From a virus, in the IMG/VR virus record IMGVR_UViG_3300037148_000041, positions 1 through 51,941 of that record: DNA of 51,941 nt; one strand, given 5' to 3'. The notes beneath the pieces are model-generated. The model was not told where the DNA came from. It made no database searches and saw nothing but the letters and a program-made list of their open reading frames with translations. Made by a program: the position numbers and the translations under genes. Within the stretch, counting starts at the first letter, position 1. The number at the start of each line of letters is the position of its first letter. Positions 41,423-49,843 of the stretch are shown here, piece after piece.

Positions 41423-42409
41423 CTATACCGGAAACTGACGGACGAGCAAGTCTTCAGGGATCGGTTTGCGACCGGCCATCTGCTTGATAAATATCGGGAC
41501 GTCGGCGGCGACGCACTGATCGCGCAGGCTATAGGCCCATTCCGCCGCCATCGGCCGGTAACCGTGGCCGCTTTCGCCGCCGACGATCACCCAGCTCAAT
41601 GTTGGTTGTCGCTCTCCAATAAGGAGCGGACCATTCTCAAAAAGGTTTTTCCCGTCTGTCATCTCACCGCTCAAGGCGTTAAGGTACGGACGCATCTCGC
41701 CGTGGAAAGTGTGATTTAGAGCGCCATTGTGCTCCAACCTCGTCAGGTCAATCGGCCCCAGGAGTGGCTCGGCCGAGATAAACCGGATCGCCGCCGGCGT
41801 CTGCAGCAACAGCGGGATCCGCTCGTCGGCTTCCTGCTGGCGCTCGGTTGATGTCCCGAGCCAGACGTTTGAAAGCGGGAAATCAAGGACCCACGTCACG
41901 ACACCATCGCGATAGGATAGCGTCCCGAGTGCGCCGTCCTGTCCGTTTTCCTTTGCAATGCGTTCGGACGAGGCGCCGATCCGCGCCCGTGTCAAAGGGT
42001 CGGACATATAGGCGCGGAGTCTGCTCGCTCGCTTCGTTAAGACCTGGAACGTATGCTGCGGCGACAACGCCATCACGGCGAACACCTGGTCGATCCATTC
42101 GTCGGGCACGTCCTCGTGAAACAGGTCGCTCATCGAGTTGACGAAGTAGGTCGTCGGTTTCTTCCGCCGTAGCGGCGCCAGCAAGACATTCTCGGATGCC
42201 TGCCGTATCACTCCGGTCCAGACCGCGCCGCCCTTGGTCTGTTTCGTCAGGCCGGCATAGAGCGGCTGGCCCATGCGATCGAGTCGTGCCGCCATCTTCA
42301 TTGCATAGCAATTTGTACAGCCGGGAGAGAGGACGGTGCATCCAGCGAGAGGGTTCCACGTCTTGCCTTGAACACCATCGGCACCCTTAACCCATTCAAT
42401 CTTTGTCAT
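41423..42409 (-). CDS. DUF5131 (phage Gp37/Gp68 family), radical-SAM-like
   Basis: The 328-aa product has the family start IEWVKGADGVQGKTWNPLAG and the Cys cluster GCTVLSPGCTNCYAMKMAAR, then YFVNSMSDLFHEDVPDEWID, TFQVLTKRASRLRAYM, NVWLGTSTERQQEADERIPL and WVIVGGESGHGYRPM. The C-x6-C-x2-C cluster resembles Fe-S binding in radical-SAM enzymes. The reaction of this family is not settled. It overlaps the upstream gene by 1 nt. Confidence 0.8.
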   Translation of the reverse strand: MTKIEWVKGADGVQGKTWNPLAGCTVLSPGCTNCYAMKMAARLDRMGQPLYAGLTKQTKGGAVWTGVIRQASENVLLAPLRRKKPTTYFVNSMSDLFHEDVPDEWIDQVFAVMALSPQHTFQVLTKRASRLRAYMSDPLTRARIGASSERIAKENGQDGALGTLSYRDGVVTWVLDFPLSNVWLGTSTERQQEADERIPLLLQTPAAIRFISAEPLLGPIDLTRLEHNGALNHTFHGEMRPYLNALSGEMTDGKNLFENGPLLIGERQPTLSWVIVGGESGHGYRPMAAEWAYSLRDQCVAADVPIFIKQMAGRKPIPEDLLVRQFPV

Positions 42410-42741
42410 TACGGTCTCCAGTTTCGTTCGACGTGGATCTGCCCGAATCCGCGGTTATTGCGGAGCCACGGCACGGTCTGGGCAAAACCGGGTTTCGGCT
42501 CCTGCCAGTCCTCGCAGGCATCCATCGTCATGAACGATCCGACGGTCAGGTTTCGGGTCAGCTTGCAGACCAAGGCTCCGTCCGGCTGGGTGACCCATTC
42601 GCCAGTGGAAGCGATGCGGGTGTGGGCTGGGAGTCCGGCGGTCGCCGGCGGCTCCTCGGGGAGGTGAATATAGCCGCTGATCATGGCGCATACAGCGATC
42701 ACGGCGGCGGCGAATAGGCCGGGGAGCAGGAATCCCTTCAT
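42409..42741 (-). CDS. Membrane-anchored hypothetical protein, 110 aa
   Basis: The N-terminus (MKGFLLPGLFAAAVIAVCAM) is a membrane anchor or signal; the rest is a small soluble domain with RIASTGEWVTQPDGALVCKL and MTMDACEDWQEPKPGF. Two Cys may form a disulphide in the periplasm. It is coupled to its neighbour by ATGA. Confidence 0.6.
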   Translation of the reverse strand: MKGFLLPGLFAAAVIAVCAMISGYIHLPEEPPATAGLPAHTRIASTGEWVTQPDGALVCKLTRNLTVGSFMTMDACEDWQEPKPGFAQTVPWLRNNRGFGQIHVERNWRP

Positions 42742-42899
42742 TGGTCCGCCGTGGGGCCGAAGATGCCGTGACCGCTGCCGTGCATGACTTCGAGGTCAAT
42801 GCGGCACTTGTCCTTTTTGCGCTGGAAGTCCTCCCGGGATCTCCATCCCAGATAGAATCCCCCGAGGTTTCCGATCAGCAAAATGATTAAATCACGCAT
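42738..42899 (-). CDS. Small membrane protein, 53 aa
   Basis: ATG 42899 is chosen because AAAAGGAGGGGTTG precedes it on the minus strand, near the ideal site; a longer frame exists without a site. MRDLIILLIGNLGGFYLGWR is one membrane helix, then a charged tail. The function is unknown. Both ends overlap neighbours. Confidence 0.6.
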   Translation of the reverse strand: MRDLIILLIGNLGGFYLGWRSREDFQRKKDKCRIDLEVMHGSGHGIFGPTADQ

Positions 42900-43399
42900 C
42901 AACCCCTCCTTTTCTCGAACTTGCGTTTCGGCCACTTCTGTTTCGGGCTCCTAAGTTTGGCGCGCGAAAAGGAAGTCGGCCGCTTCGGCTTTGGCCCGCG
43001 CTCCAGCCGCCGCGCCTTCTTGATCAGCACGCGGTCGGGATGCTGGCCGTGATCGCCGCGGACGTTGGTCTTTATCAAGTGGCTGCCGGCGTGCTGAGGA
43101 CCATGTGGACGATATTCCAGGTAGACGGGATCGTTGGCATCCGGAGCATATTTCATTCGACCACGGGTCATCATGATCTTAGGACGTGCTGCGAGCGGCG
43201 GGTCGTGGTCGAGGCGCAGCTCGGAGACCTCGCAGCCGAGTTCCGCAGCCAGAGCGTCGAGCAAAACCTTGAGGCGTGCGCCGTCTGATTTGGTCGAGGT
43301 AAAGACCTTCAAGTGAAGGCGCTCGAAGCCTTGCAATAGCTGCCGCTCCGCGACCTGGCAGCGCACCGACAAGGGCACATGCGGCCTGTATAACCTCAT
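42899..43399 (-). CDS. HNH-like phage endonuclease candidate
   Basis: ATG 43399 follows GGAGGCAC. The 166-aa product contains LRLDHDPPLAARPKI, YAPDANDPVYLEYRPHGPQH and IKTNVRGDHGQHPDRVLIKK, the pattern of short phage HNH-type proteins (DHDP, then NDP, then H). The N-terminal part and a very basic tail (SRAKLRSPKQKWPKRKFEKR) suggest DNA binding. A role in packaging or DNA cleavage is inferred. Confidence 0.55.
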   Translation of the reverse strand: MRLYRPHVPLSVRCQVAERQLLQGFERLHLKVFTSTKSDGARLKVLLDALAAELGCEVSELRLDHDPPLAARPKIMMTRGRMKYAPDANDPVYLEYRPHGPQHAGSHLIKTNVRGDHGQHPDRVLIKKARRLERGPKPKRPTSFSRAKLRSPKQKWPKRKFEKRRG

Positions 43400-43932
43400 A
43401 TGTGCCTCCAAGTCCGTCGTTTAACGATCGTGCAGACGTGGCTGGATGAAACCCCGTAGTCCGCAGCTACGGTCTTATTCATCTCACCCAAAGAAACACG
43501 GTAGCGTATTTGGATCACGTCCCCTGCGGTCAGAACCGCATGGCCATTTCGCTCGCCTTGCGGGCGTGTGCCATGGCGAATCTTGTCGGAATCGTTCTCT
43601 ACCGGGGTGGCGTAGCGTAGGTTAGTTAGACGAGCATTTTCGGGGTCGCCATCCCAATGGGCTACCTCTTTTTCCGGAGGCCTTGGCCCGATAAATGCGG
43701 CGGCGACCAAATGATGGACGGAATGGTTGATCTTCACTCCATCTCGGTGAAGCATCAACGCAAGGTACCCACCGTGAAGCGCCGGAATCGTCTTCCGGAT
43801 ACGACCGGTTATTGTTTGTGGATGCCCATTTGATCGCACCACAACGTGGTCCAGCGATCGAATGCGACCTAGATCGGAGACCTCATACAGTCCTTCATAG
43901 CCAACGACTGGCAGCCATCGTTCTCTCGGCAT
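43396..43932 (-). CDS. NUMOD4-HNH homing-type endonuclease
   Basis: ATG 43932 has GGGAGGAGGACCTCT upstream. The 178-aa product starts with NUMOD4 (ERWLPVVGYEGLYEVSDLGR), followed by an HNH domain (HHLVAAAFIGPRPPEKEVAH, WDGDPENARLTNLRYATPVE) and a C-terminal HTH (AADYGVSSSHVCTIVKRRTW). This is the domain order of free-standing homing endonucleases of phages. The frame is open upstream to 44211 but has no better start. It is likely a selfish gene in the operon; the interval 43933-44087 holds nothing else. Confidence 0.85.
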   Translation of the reverse strand: MPRERWLPVVGYEGLYEVSDLGRIRSLDHVVVRSNGHPQTITGRIRKTIPALHGGYLALMLHRDGVKINHSVHHLVAAAFIGPRPPEKEVAHWDGDPENARLTNLRYATPVENDSDKIRHGTRPQGERNGHAVLTAGDVIQIRYRVSLGEMNKTVAADYGVSSSHVCTIVKRRTWRHI

Positions 43933-44087
43933 AGAGGTCCTCCTCCCGTCCAGCCTGCAAAGCCTGGAAACGGGTTCAAGGGTCATGCGTGGCACGACAC
44001 CGGACGAGAGGAAGCTCGGGAGAGGTGCCGTTTCTTTCGCGCTTGCAGCCGCGATAGCAGGGATCATAGCTATTTCCGATCCGAAGT

Positions 44088-44240
44088 CTAGCGACCTCTT
44101 TTCCCGCCGTGCCGGGTGACAGGCTTGATCTTGGCGATGTTCTTGCGAAGGTCCGCGCTCGACGGCTTCTTGACCTTCGACGCTTTGTCCTCTCGCATTT
44201 GACGGAGCCATTGCTCTTTCGGTCCGATCTCTTTGCTCAT
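44088..44240 (-). CDS. Basic 50-aa protein
   Basis: The start at ATG 44240 overlaps the upstream stop (ATGA). The product MSKEIGPKEQWLRQMREDKA followed by a Lys/Arg-rich tail ending RHGGKRGR could bind nucleic acid. It is not recognised. Longer in-frame starts would cover the neighbour. Confidence 0.5.
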   Translation of the reverse strand: MSKEIGPKEQWLRQMREDKASKVKKPSSADLRKNIAKIKPVTRHGGKRGR

Positions 44241-44575
44241 TCCTGACTCTCCTCTCCGTAAGATTCCAATGCCTGTGATATCGTCGTCCATCGTCCGATC
44301 ACCGCATTCGCCAATGCCACCATGCGTCCGTGGTCGTATCCGGCGCGACCCTCGCGCGGGGTCTCCTTGATCTTCACCAGAAGCCGGGACAATTCCCCGA
44401 GCGTATTGTTGCGCGGCAATTCCTGCCGACCGCGAAGGTCCGCCGCGATGGATTTCAGGAGATCGTACCGCTTCTGCGCGGCCGAACCTGGCGGTCGGTT
44501 CTTCTGCTGGGCATCGACGATCGCAACCCGGAGGGCTTCGATCTTCTCCTCGATCGAGAATGTGGTCAGGCTCAT
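44237..44575 (-). CDS. Hypothetical helical protein, 112 aa
   Basis: ATG 44575 overlaps the stop of the small upstream gene (ATGA). The helical N-terminus (SIEEKIEALRVAIVDAQQKN) and DHGRMVALANAVIGRWTTIS in the C-terminal half do not match a known family. It belongs to the early operon. Confidence 0.6.
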   Translation of the reverse strand: MSLTTFSIEEKIEALRVAIVDAQQKNRPPGSAAQKRYDLLKSIAADLRGRQELPRNNTLGELSRLLVKIKETPREGRAGYDHGRMVALANAVIGRWTTISQALESYGEESQE

Positions 44576-44727
44576 GCTGCATGTCGCCTTGTGATGCGAA
44601 TTTCAGATCGAAGTTGGCGCAATCGCAGACCGCGCAATCTGAACTCCAGTTCTACCAAACGTCGCGACCGCGGTTTCAATTTCGACATCTCTGACATCGT
44701 GCGTTCGATTTCTTGTTCGATCTTCAT
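44572..44727 (-). CDS. Basic helical protein, 51 aa
   Basis: This small gene fits between ATGA overlaps on both sides. It encodes MKIEQEIERTMSEMSKLKPR followed by an Arg-rich helix (LRGLRLRQLRSEIRITRRHA). Coupling at both ends makes translation likely. An RNA- or DNA-binding role is only suggested by charge. Confidence 0.55.
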   Translation of the reverse strand: MKIEQEIERTMSEMSKLKPRSRRLVELEFRLRGLRLRQLRSEIRITRRHAA

Positions 44728-45245
44728 GCTGATTGCCCCGCGTTCTTCTTGAGTTCGGCCGGCGTCGTGCGGGCCATGCCAGATATCAAATCCAGCACAG
44801 CCTTCTTGCTCGCATCAAACCGCTCTTTTGGCATCGATGGAACAGATTGCGATTCCGCGGTATAAACTCGCACGATATTTTCCCGAACGGTGATAACCGC
44901 ATAAGCATCCGCCTTGCGCAGCGCTGCCGCCATCGTCATCGCGTCCCGCTTGGAGTCCATCGGATAGGTCGCCTCGGTGCAAAATCCGCATTCGACGAGC
45001 GCCCATTTTCGGAGGTATTCGCTATCGGGAAATTTGCCGTCATACTCTTCCGCTAGGTTCTCGAACGCCCGCGCGACCTCACCGAAATAACCCCGATGGG
45101 ATGCCATTGACCGTTCCTCAAGCGGCATCATTGGATATGATTCACCCTCGCCAAATTGCGCGTGAAACAGCCGCAGAAATCTCGGCTCGACCTCCATGCG
45201 GTCGCCGCGCTTTGTCATCATGACGGGGCGGATGCGGGCTTTCAT
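44724..45245 (-). CDS. Hypothetical early protein, 173 aa
   Basis: The product is a mixed alpha/beta protein with LVECGFCTEATYPMDSKRDA in its middle and AYAVITVRENIVRVYTAESQ toward the end. Proteins of this look are common in early operons of Bradyrhizobium-type prophages. The function is unknown. The start is coupled to the upstream stop. Confidence 0.6.
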   Translation of the reverse strand: MKARIRPVMMTKRGDRMEVEPRFLRLFHAQFGEGESYPMMPLEERSMASHRGYFGEVARAFENLAEEYDGKFPDSEYLRKWALVECGFCTEATYPMDSKRDAMTMAAALRKADAYAVITVRENIVRVYTAESQSVPSMPKERFDASKKAVLDLISGMARTTPAELKKNAGQSA

Positions 45246-45466
45246 TTCCGCTCCCGTTGCTTCAGCATCGCGTCGGCGATCTCATAGGCCCATTCAGCGG
45301 CGGCGGCCGGCCCATTCTTTAAGAGCTTTCCACCGCTCGCTTCGATTTGAACCGCAGTATTGACGCATGATGGAAGCGCCTGCCCGGCGAACCAGTCCCG
45401 GAGATCCATTCCGGGTTCGTGCTCTTGCGTGTGATGGGTGGGAAATGCTGGTTTTCTTGTGGTCAT
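45242..45466 (-). CDS. Small conserved-type phage protein, 74 aa
   Basis: It contains EPGMDLRDWFAGQALPSCVN and AAEWAYEIADAMLKQRER, a pattern repeated in many short proteins of phage recombination operons. It is coupled to both neighbours by ATGA. The biochemical role is unknown. Confidence 0.65.
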   Translation of the reverse strand: MTTRKPAFPTHHTQEHEPGMDLRDWFAGQALPSCVNTAVQIEASGGKLLKNGPAAAAEWAYEIADAMLKQRERK

Positions 45467-46134
45467 GCGCCCATGCTCCGCAGCTTTTCGATCAGCCGTT
45501 TCAGATCGAAATTGAAGGTTTGCACCTGTTCGGAAATTTGCCGGATCATCGCCTCGTCGCGATCGATCCGAACATCAACCTTCGGCATCTTCGGATGGCA
45601 GTAGACGCAGAGATCCCACCAGTTCCTCTCGAAGATCCACATATTCCCCTGAATCTGCCAGCGATGATCCATGACGGCGGATTGCGGTCGATCCAGAAGC
45701 GGGATCAGGACATGGCCTTCTGCGGTCTTGATCTCCAGGCCGCCGTCGAAACCGAGTAAACCATCTGGGCTGGCCCCGGCGTGCATGAGTCCTGCGAAGT
45801 TCTTGGCAAAGCCGACCTGCTGCACCTCGACATTTTTCCGCTTCGAGTAGGATTCGCGGACCTCGGCCTCCATCTGATTTCCGCGCTCCATCGCGGCGCT
45901 CTTGAATCCTTCTGCAACAGGTTCGCCGGTGATGACCTCGGTCGCCATGCGATGCAGTAACTTGGTCCGGGTCACGGATGCGCCGCCGTCCCGCCCGCTC
46001 GCCATGATGGTCGCAAAGTTGGATGCGGACGGGATTCCGATCTTCTCGCGGTGCCAGAGCTCGGAACCCTGAACGCAATCGATGATCGTCAGGAGGCTTT
46101 TCGGCTCCGGCTTTTTGGTCGCTGCTTTAGCCAC
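45463..46134 (-). CDS. YqaJ/lambda-type exonuclease
   Basis: GTG 46134 overlaps the ERF gene stop by 8 nt. The 224-aa product has the YqaJ pattern: GSELWHREKIGIPSASNFAT, FKSAAMERGNQMEAEVRESY with the conserved Glu, GASPDGLLGFDGGLEIKTAE with Asp and the E-x-K pair. It degrades one strand of duplex ends 5' to 3' and hands single strands to the annealing protein encoded next to it, forming the phage recombination pair. Confidence 0.85.
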   Translation of the reverse strand: MAKAATKKPEPKSLLTIIDCVQGSELWHREKIGIPSASNFATIMASGRDGGASVTRTKLLHRMATEVITGEPVAEGFKSAAMERGNQMEAEVRESYSKRKNVEVQQVGFAKNFAGLMHAGASPDGLLGFDGGLEIKTAEGHVLIPLLDRPQSAVMDHRWQIQGNMWIFERNWWDLCVYCHPKMPKVDVRIDRDEAMIRQISEQVQTFNFDLKRLIEKLRSMGA

Positions 46135-47146
46135 GGGTGCCTGCCTTTGCCGCTTCGACGTGATCGGCAATTGCCTTGACCGCGGCATCGAACTGGTCAG
46201 CCGGCAGCATGCCGATCTGGGCAATGCCGTACTTGGCGCAGAACTGCGATTCCTTGATCTTTGCGCCGGTGATCAGATCGACGATCTTATCCCGTTGGGT
46301 GGCGGTGATCGGCTTGGCGGGCCCGGAGCTGATATTGTCGCCAGGGAAACCAGCGCCTGGCTGGCCCTTCTTTTCCGGCGGCGGCGCATTGCCGTCGAGG
46401 TCGCGATCCTCTTTCGCTTCGCTGACGAGATTGAGCAGCGCAATAGTTGCATACCTTTTGCCGTAGCTCATGCTGGAGCCCCAGCCCTGCACGTTGTTCT
46501 TGGAACCGGACGTCTCTGCCGGCAGCGGAAATGCTGTCGTGCGCTGATGGCCGTGGCCGTCGAGATATCCCTTGACCAGCAGCCGCTCGCCGACCGGCTC
46601 GGTCGAGAATGAAAGCGCGAAACCGTGCTTGATCAGCAGCGGCTTGATCGCCTTCATGATGTTATTGAACGTCGCGTACGGCGTCGATTGCTGGACCCCG
46701 CCAGTGCGCTCGCCCTTTGCATCCTTGGCCCTGATCTCGATCCGGCCATCAGCGCGGATGGTCGGCAGGTCTTCCTGCAGCGCGATGAATGCGGCGTTGA
46801 AATCCCGCTTGGATTGATCGGCCATTTCTTCCCGACGCATGTCGAGCAATGCGCGCATCGAATCCGGGTTGAAGTTCGGATTTGTCGCGGCATCCGCAAT
46901 GATCGCCAGGATGTTCTTTGCCTCCTTCGGCGCCTGCGGCTGGGCCACGGCGACGGCGGTGGATTTCTTCGGACTGACCATCGCCTCCGCATTGAGCCTG
47001 TCCTTCTTGGCCGCCGCCGATTCCTTCTTCGGATGCGGATCATCGGCCTTCTGAACAATGGATTTCAGTTTCGGCGTGACGTCCTTCATGCCGAGTAAAT
47101 CGGGCTGCTGCTGCACGATGGCTGCTCCTGTTTTGCGGCCGGTCAT
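46127..47146 (-). CDS. erf: ERF family single-strand annealing protein
   Basis: ATG 47146 begins MTGRKTGAAIVQQQPDLLG; longer in-frame starts overlap the HIRAN gene. The 339-aa product has an N-terminal charged linker, then the ERF core: FNAAFIALQEDLPTIRADGR, QSTPYATFNNIMKAIKPLLI, KHGFALSFSTEPVGERLLVK and GWGSSMSYGKRYATIALLNL. The C-terminus is Pro/Gly-rich, then a small helical domain. It anneals complementary single strands together with the adjacent exonuclease. Confidence 0.85.
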   Translation of the reverse strand: MTGRKTGAAIVQQQPDLLGMKDVTPKLKSIVQKADDPHPKKESAAAKKDRLNAEAMVSPKKSTAVAVAQPQAPKEAKNILAIIADAATNPNFNPDSMRALLDMRREEMADQSKRDFNAAFIALQEDLPTIRADGRIEIRAKDAKGERTGGVQQSTPYATFNNIMKAIKPLLIKHGFALSFSTEPVGERLLVKGYLDGHGHQRTTAFPLPAETSGSKNNVQGWGSSMSYGKRYATIALLNLVSEAKEDRDLDGNAPPPEKKGQPGAGFPGDNISSGPAKPITATQRDKIVDLITGAKIKESQFCAKYGIAQIGMLPADQFDAAVKAIADHVEAAKAGTRG

Positions 47147-47156
47147 TGGGGTTATT

Positions 47157-47501
47157 TTACTCCGAAACGCTAACTTGTGGATACCCACTATTCGGTGACC
47201 GGACGAAAACAGCGGGGATAAATTTGGTCCCGGCGTTGGCCGGGTCCCACGTCTTTCCGACAGCATCCATCGCCATCGAAGCGACCTCGGTTCCGGTCTG
47301 ATCGATGAATGCCGCCAGCGCCGCGTTCTGCTTCTTCGGCAAATACCCGACGCGCTGTCCGTCGACCCAAACCGCAACCGCGTTCGGATCGAAGGGGTTG
47401 GTCGGCTCCCGGACCAGCGTGACGGCGTGGCCGGGCTGGAGCGCCGCGACGATGGCCTCGGTCTTGATGTAGTTCATGCCAACGATTGAAAAGGTTTTCA
47501 T
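47157..47501 (-). CDS. HIRAN-domain protein
   Basis: The 114-aa product starts at ATG 47501 after GGAGTGACC. It reads FSIVGMNYIKTEAIVAALQP, HAVTLVREPTNPFDPNAVAV and WVDGQRVGYLPKKQNAALAA, the signature of HIRAN (N-P-x-D-x-N-A-V, G-Y-L-P). HIRAN binds 3' ends of single-stranded DNA, for example at stalled forks. It fits the neighbouring recombination genes. Confidence 0.82.
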   Translation of the reverse strand: MKTFSIVGMNYIKTEAIVAALQPGHAVTLVREPTNPFDPNAVAVWVDGQRVGYLPKKQNAALAAFIDQTGTEVASMAMDAVGKTWDPANAGTKFIPAVFVRSPNSGYPQVSVSE

Positions 47502-47503
47502 GG

Positions 47504-47824
47504 TCACTCCTGGGTTGGCGGAACGATAGATGACGGAATGCCCTGCCGCAGCATCTCGGATAGATTGCCGAGGATATCGGCGGATGCGATGATCTGCTTC
47601 TCGTTCGCGCGGAGTTTCTGTATCCATTTGTGCGCGGTGGTCACATCAAACGCGGCACCGACCTTGAAATACCATTCCCATTTATAGCTGGACTTCGTGT
47701 TGACATGGCCGTCGCCATTTTGCGCAATGAAGGTCGGCATGTCCTCGCAGCCCGTGCAGAGCAGAAGCTCGACTTGGGTGGCCTCGACCAAGAAGCCATT
47801 TTCGGTTTCGGCGATGATCTTCAT
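47504..47824 (-). CDS. Hypothetical early protein, 106 aa
   Basis: ATG 47824 overlaps the preceding stop as TGATG. The product begins MKIIAETENGFLVEATQVEL and has SSYKWEWYFKVGAAFDVTTA followed by a helical C-terminus. No family is recognised. It belongs to the recombination operon. Confidence 0.55.
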   Translation of the reverse strand: MKIIAETENGFLVEATQVELLLCTGCEDMPTFIAQNGDGHVNTKSSYKWEWYFKVGAAFDVTTAHKWIQKLRANEKQIIASADILGNLSEMLRQGIPSSIVPPTQE

Positions 47825-48039
47825 CACGCGATCTCCATCATAAGTTCGTCGGAACCGAAAACCTGCTCTGCGCCGCAGGCATCGCATTCATAGTTTTGGG
47901 CGTCCGGCTCGACGCCTTCGGCCTCATTGCCGCAGACGAGGCAAAAGCCGGGATTATCTAGCGTCATGTTGCGGCGTTCGCAGGCATCCATCACCGCATC
48001 ATCGGTGATGGACTTGTGCCAAAGTTTCCGGGCCAGCAT
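47824..48039 (-). CDS. Small zinc-ribbon protein, 71 aa
   Basis: ATG 48039 overlaps the upstream stop. Two Cys pairs (CLVCGNEAEG and YECDACGAEQ) form a zinc ribbon after a helix (DDAVMDACERRNMTL). The C-terminus SDELMMEIA is acidic. It resembles small phage zinc-ribbon proteins of unknown role, possibly binding DNA or RNA polymerase. Confidence 0.65.
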   Translation of the reverse strand: MLARKLWHKSITDDAVMDACERRNMTLDNPGFCLVCGNEAEGVEPDAQNYECDACGAEQVFGSDELMMEIA

Positions 48040-48920
48040 CAGCGCACCGCGCTCCGCGGACGGCGGCCGACCTTTGCGCCCGGCATCGCTTCGCGGTAGT
48101 CCGTTGATCGCGCCCATGAGTTCAGCGCGGCCTGTTTGGCGTCGAACTTGACGTACGGCCAGAGCTTCAGGGCATCGAGCAGCTCCGCCTTCTCGATCTC
48201 GGCGAAGGTCTCCTGCTGCATGGTCGAGAGCGTGCCGGTATCGGTACGGGTCCGCATGATGTCTGCCGGCCGCGCCAGCGTGGCTACGTGCGTTTCTTCG
48301 GCCTTGGCGGTAGCAACAGCCGCTTCGATGCGGGCCGCACTGGCGGCATCTTCTGCCTCACGGGCAGCCGCTTCCTTGGCGACCGTGGTGGCGGCGGTTC
48401 TCGCCCGCTCGGCCTTCAGCCGGGCATCCTCGGCCGCCTGTTCGGCCCTGCGCTGCGCTTCGATGCGCGCAGCCTCAATCCTGGCGGCTTCCTCGGCGGC
48501 CTTGCGGCGGCGCTCGTTCTCCTCGGCCAGCATTCGGACGTCGTATTCCGTCAGCATCTTGCCGAGGCGATCGCCCTGACCGTCGCGGTTCTTCTTGTCC
48601 CGCTTCAGCAGTCGATCCCATAGGCCGAAAAAGAACTGGTCGACGCCTTGGCCGCGGCGATAATGTGGTGCCTTCTCCAATTCGTGAAGCCCGCTGATCC
48701 GCTTCACTGCATCCCGGTGGTTCTTGATCAGGTCGACCACGACGCCCTTGTCGTCGGCATCTTTGATCTCGGTAATGGCCTCGGCCTGCTCGCTCAGTTC
48801 GTCGACCGTGGTTTCGAGCGCGGCATAATCGCGCCGGAGTCGTTCCGACTCCTCGCGCGCATAGTCGATGGCGTCCGGCGTATTGCTGCCGATGACGGCA
48901 CGGGTATTGATGTCAGACAT
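48039..48920 (-). CDS. Long coiled-coil early protein
   Basis: ATG 48920 is preferred (MSDINTRAVIGSNTPDAIDY). The 293-aa product has helical N-terminal residues 20-110 with GVVVDLIKNHRDAVKRISGL and a long Ala/Glu/Arg coiled coil (residues about 120-230), then a short globular end LDALKLWPYVKFDAKQAALN. Similar proteins accompany recombination genes in phages of this type; some are called recombination-associated. No catalytic motif is seen. Confidence 0.65.
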   Translation of the reverse strand: MSDINTRAVIGSNTPDAIDYAREESERLRRDYAALETTVDELSEQAEAITEIKDADDKGVVVDLIKNHRDAVKRISGLHELEKAPHYRRGQGVDQFFFGLWDRLLKRDKKNRDGQGDRLGKMLTEYDVRMLAEENERRRKAAEEAARIEAARIEAQRRAEQAAEDARLKAERARTAATTVAKEAAAREAEDAASAARIEAAVATAKAEETHVATLARPADIMRTRTDTGTLSTMQQETFAEIEKAELLDALKLWPYVKFDAKQAALNSWARSTDYREAMPGAKVGRRPRSAVR

Positions 48921-48957
48921 GGTGATGGATTCCTGTTTCGGAGATGGCGGATTGGGG

Positions 48958-49236
48958 TCAGAACAGAATATCGTCGGTATCGACGATGCGATCAGATTTG
49001 GCATCCCCGGAATCGGGTGCAGGGCCAGTATTATCGGCGAACGCCGCCAGCGTATCGTTGATGGCCTTCACCAGCGCGACGGCCAGCGGCGCATTTCCAA
49101 TATGGAAACAGACGTCACCCCAGCTACCGGGTGAATTTGTGCTTTCGAACTTGATCGTGAATGGCACCGATTCGAGTTCGGGAAATGTGCTTGCACTAGT
49201 GAGGCGAATGTTTTGAAAACTTGGGCTCGCGTACAT
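48958..49236 (-). CDS. Hypothetical protein, 92 aa
   Basis: The product (MYASPSFQNIRLTSASTFPE, FTIKFESTNSPGSWGDVCFH) is beta-rich and ends in an acidic tail ...DTDDILF that resembles single-strand-DNA-binding-protein tails. No fold could be assigned. The stop is followed by a 37-bp gap. Confidence 0.5.
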   Translation of the reverse strand: MYASPSFQNIRLTSASTFPELESVPFTIKFESTNSPGSWGDVCFHIGNAPLAVALVKAINDTLAAFADNTGPAPDSGDAKSDRIVDTDDILF

Positions 49237-49400
49237 TATTCTGATCCTTTCATGATCTTTGCGACGAACTCATCGCGGATTCTGGATTCATCATCCTCGA
49301 GGCGATTGATTGCGGCTCTCAGATATTCGTCGGGCTGAGGGAAATCGGTCAGCACCATCTTCGCCAGCAGCAGGAGGAGGTTGCGCTCGTCGGAGGTCAT
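49236..49400 (-). CDS. Hypothetical protein, 54 aa
   Basis: ATG 49400 overlaps the stop of the small membrane gene upstream (ATGA); a longer frame exists but lacks a site. The product (MTSDERNLLLLLAKMVLTDF and a charged helix) is helical and acidic. Unknown function. Confidence 0.5.
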   Translation of the reverse strand: MTSDERNLLLLLAKMVLTDFPQPDEYLRAAINRLEDDESRIRDEFVAKIMKGSE

Positions 49401-49534
49401 CGCAGAACCCCGATCCCGATAAGGATGATGAACCCGATCACGGCCCCGGTACTGGCGAACGCCATGAAGCATCCGAAGGTCCGCCAGCGGTTCAGGCGGT
49501 AGTCGTTGGCGAGAAGAGGAGGGAGGTTGTTCAT
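49397..49534 (-). CDS. Small membrane protein, 45 aa
   Basis: It is enclosed by ATGA overlaps on both sides. MNNLPPLLANDYRLNRWRTF precedes one membrane helix (FASTGAVIGFIILIGIGVL). Coupling supports translation. Unknown function. Confidence 0.5.
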   Translation of the reverse strand: MNNLPPLLANDYRLNRWRTFGCFMAFASTGAVIGFIILIGIGVLR

Positions 49535-49839
49535 GACGACGGACTGATTTCTGGAAGGCCATTCTCCGTCAGAACTTTATTGATCGCATCAAGAGTGACG
49601 CGGGTTCGATCTACTGGAGTCACTTTAAGGACAAGTTTTAGATGGTCGATCAAAGTGATAATTTCACTTTTAGTAGGCGGCTGAACAAAGATAACTCGAG
49701 CCTGATTGTGTGTGCTCACAGCTACAGAAAGTTCTTTGGTTGCATCGTGCCGATCATCAGTAAGATAATGATGCAACAGACCCTCCAGAGCCTTCATGCG
49801 TTGAGATACTTGAGCTGGAGTTAGGACAATGTCGTTCAT
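49531..49839 (-). CDS. Hypothetical protein, 102 aa
   Basis: The helical product starts MNDIVLTPAQVSQRMKALEG and contains TKSEIITLIDHLKLVLKVTP. It is the second gene of the minus-strand early operon. The DNA (49560-49830) is AT-richer than its neighbours. The family is not recognised. Confidence 0.55.
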   Translation of the reverse strand: MNDIVLTPAQVSQRMKALEGLLHHYLTDDRHDATKELSVAVSTHNQARVIFVQPPTKSEIITLIDHLKLVLKVTPVDRTRVTLDAINKVLTENGLPEISPSS

Positions 49840-49843
49840 AATT

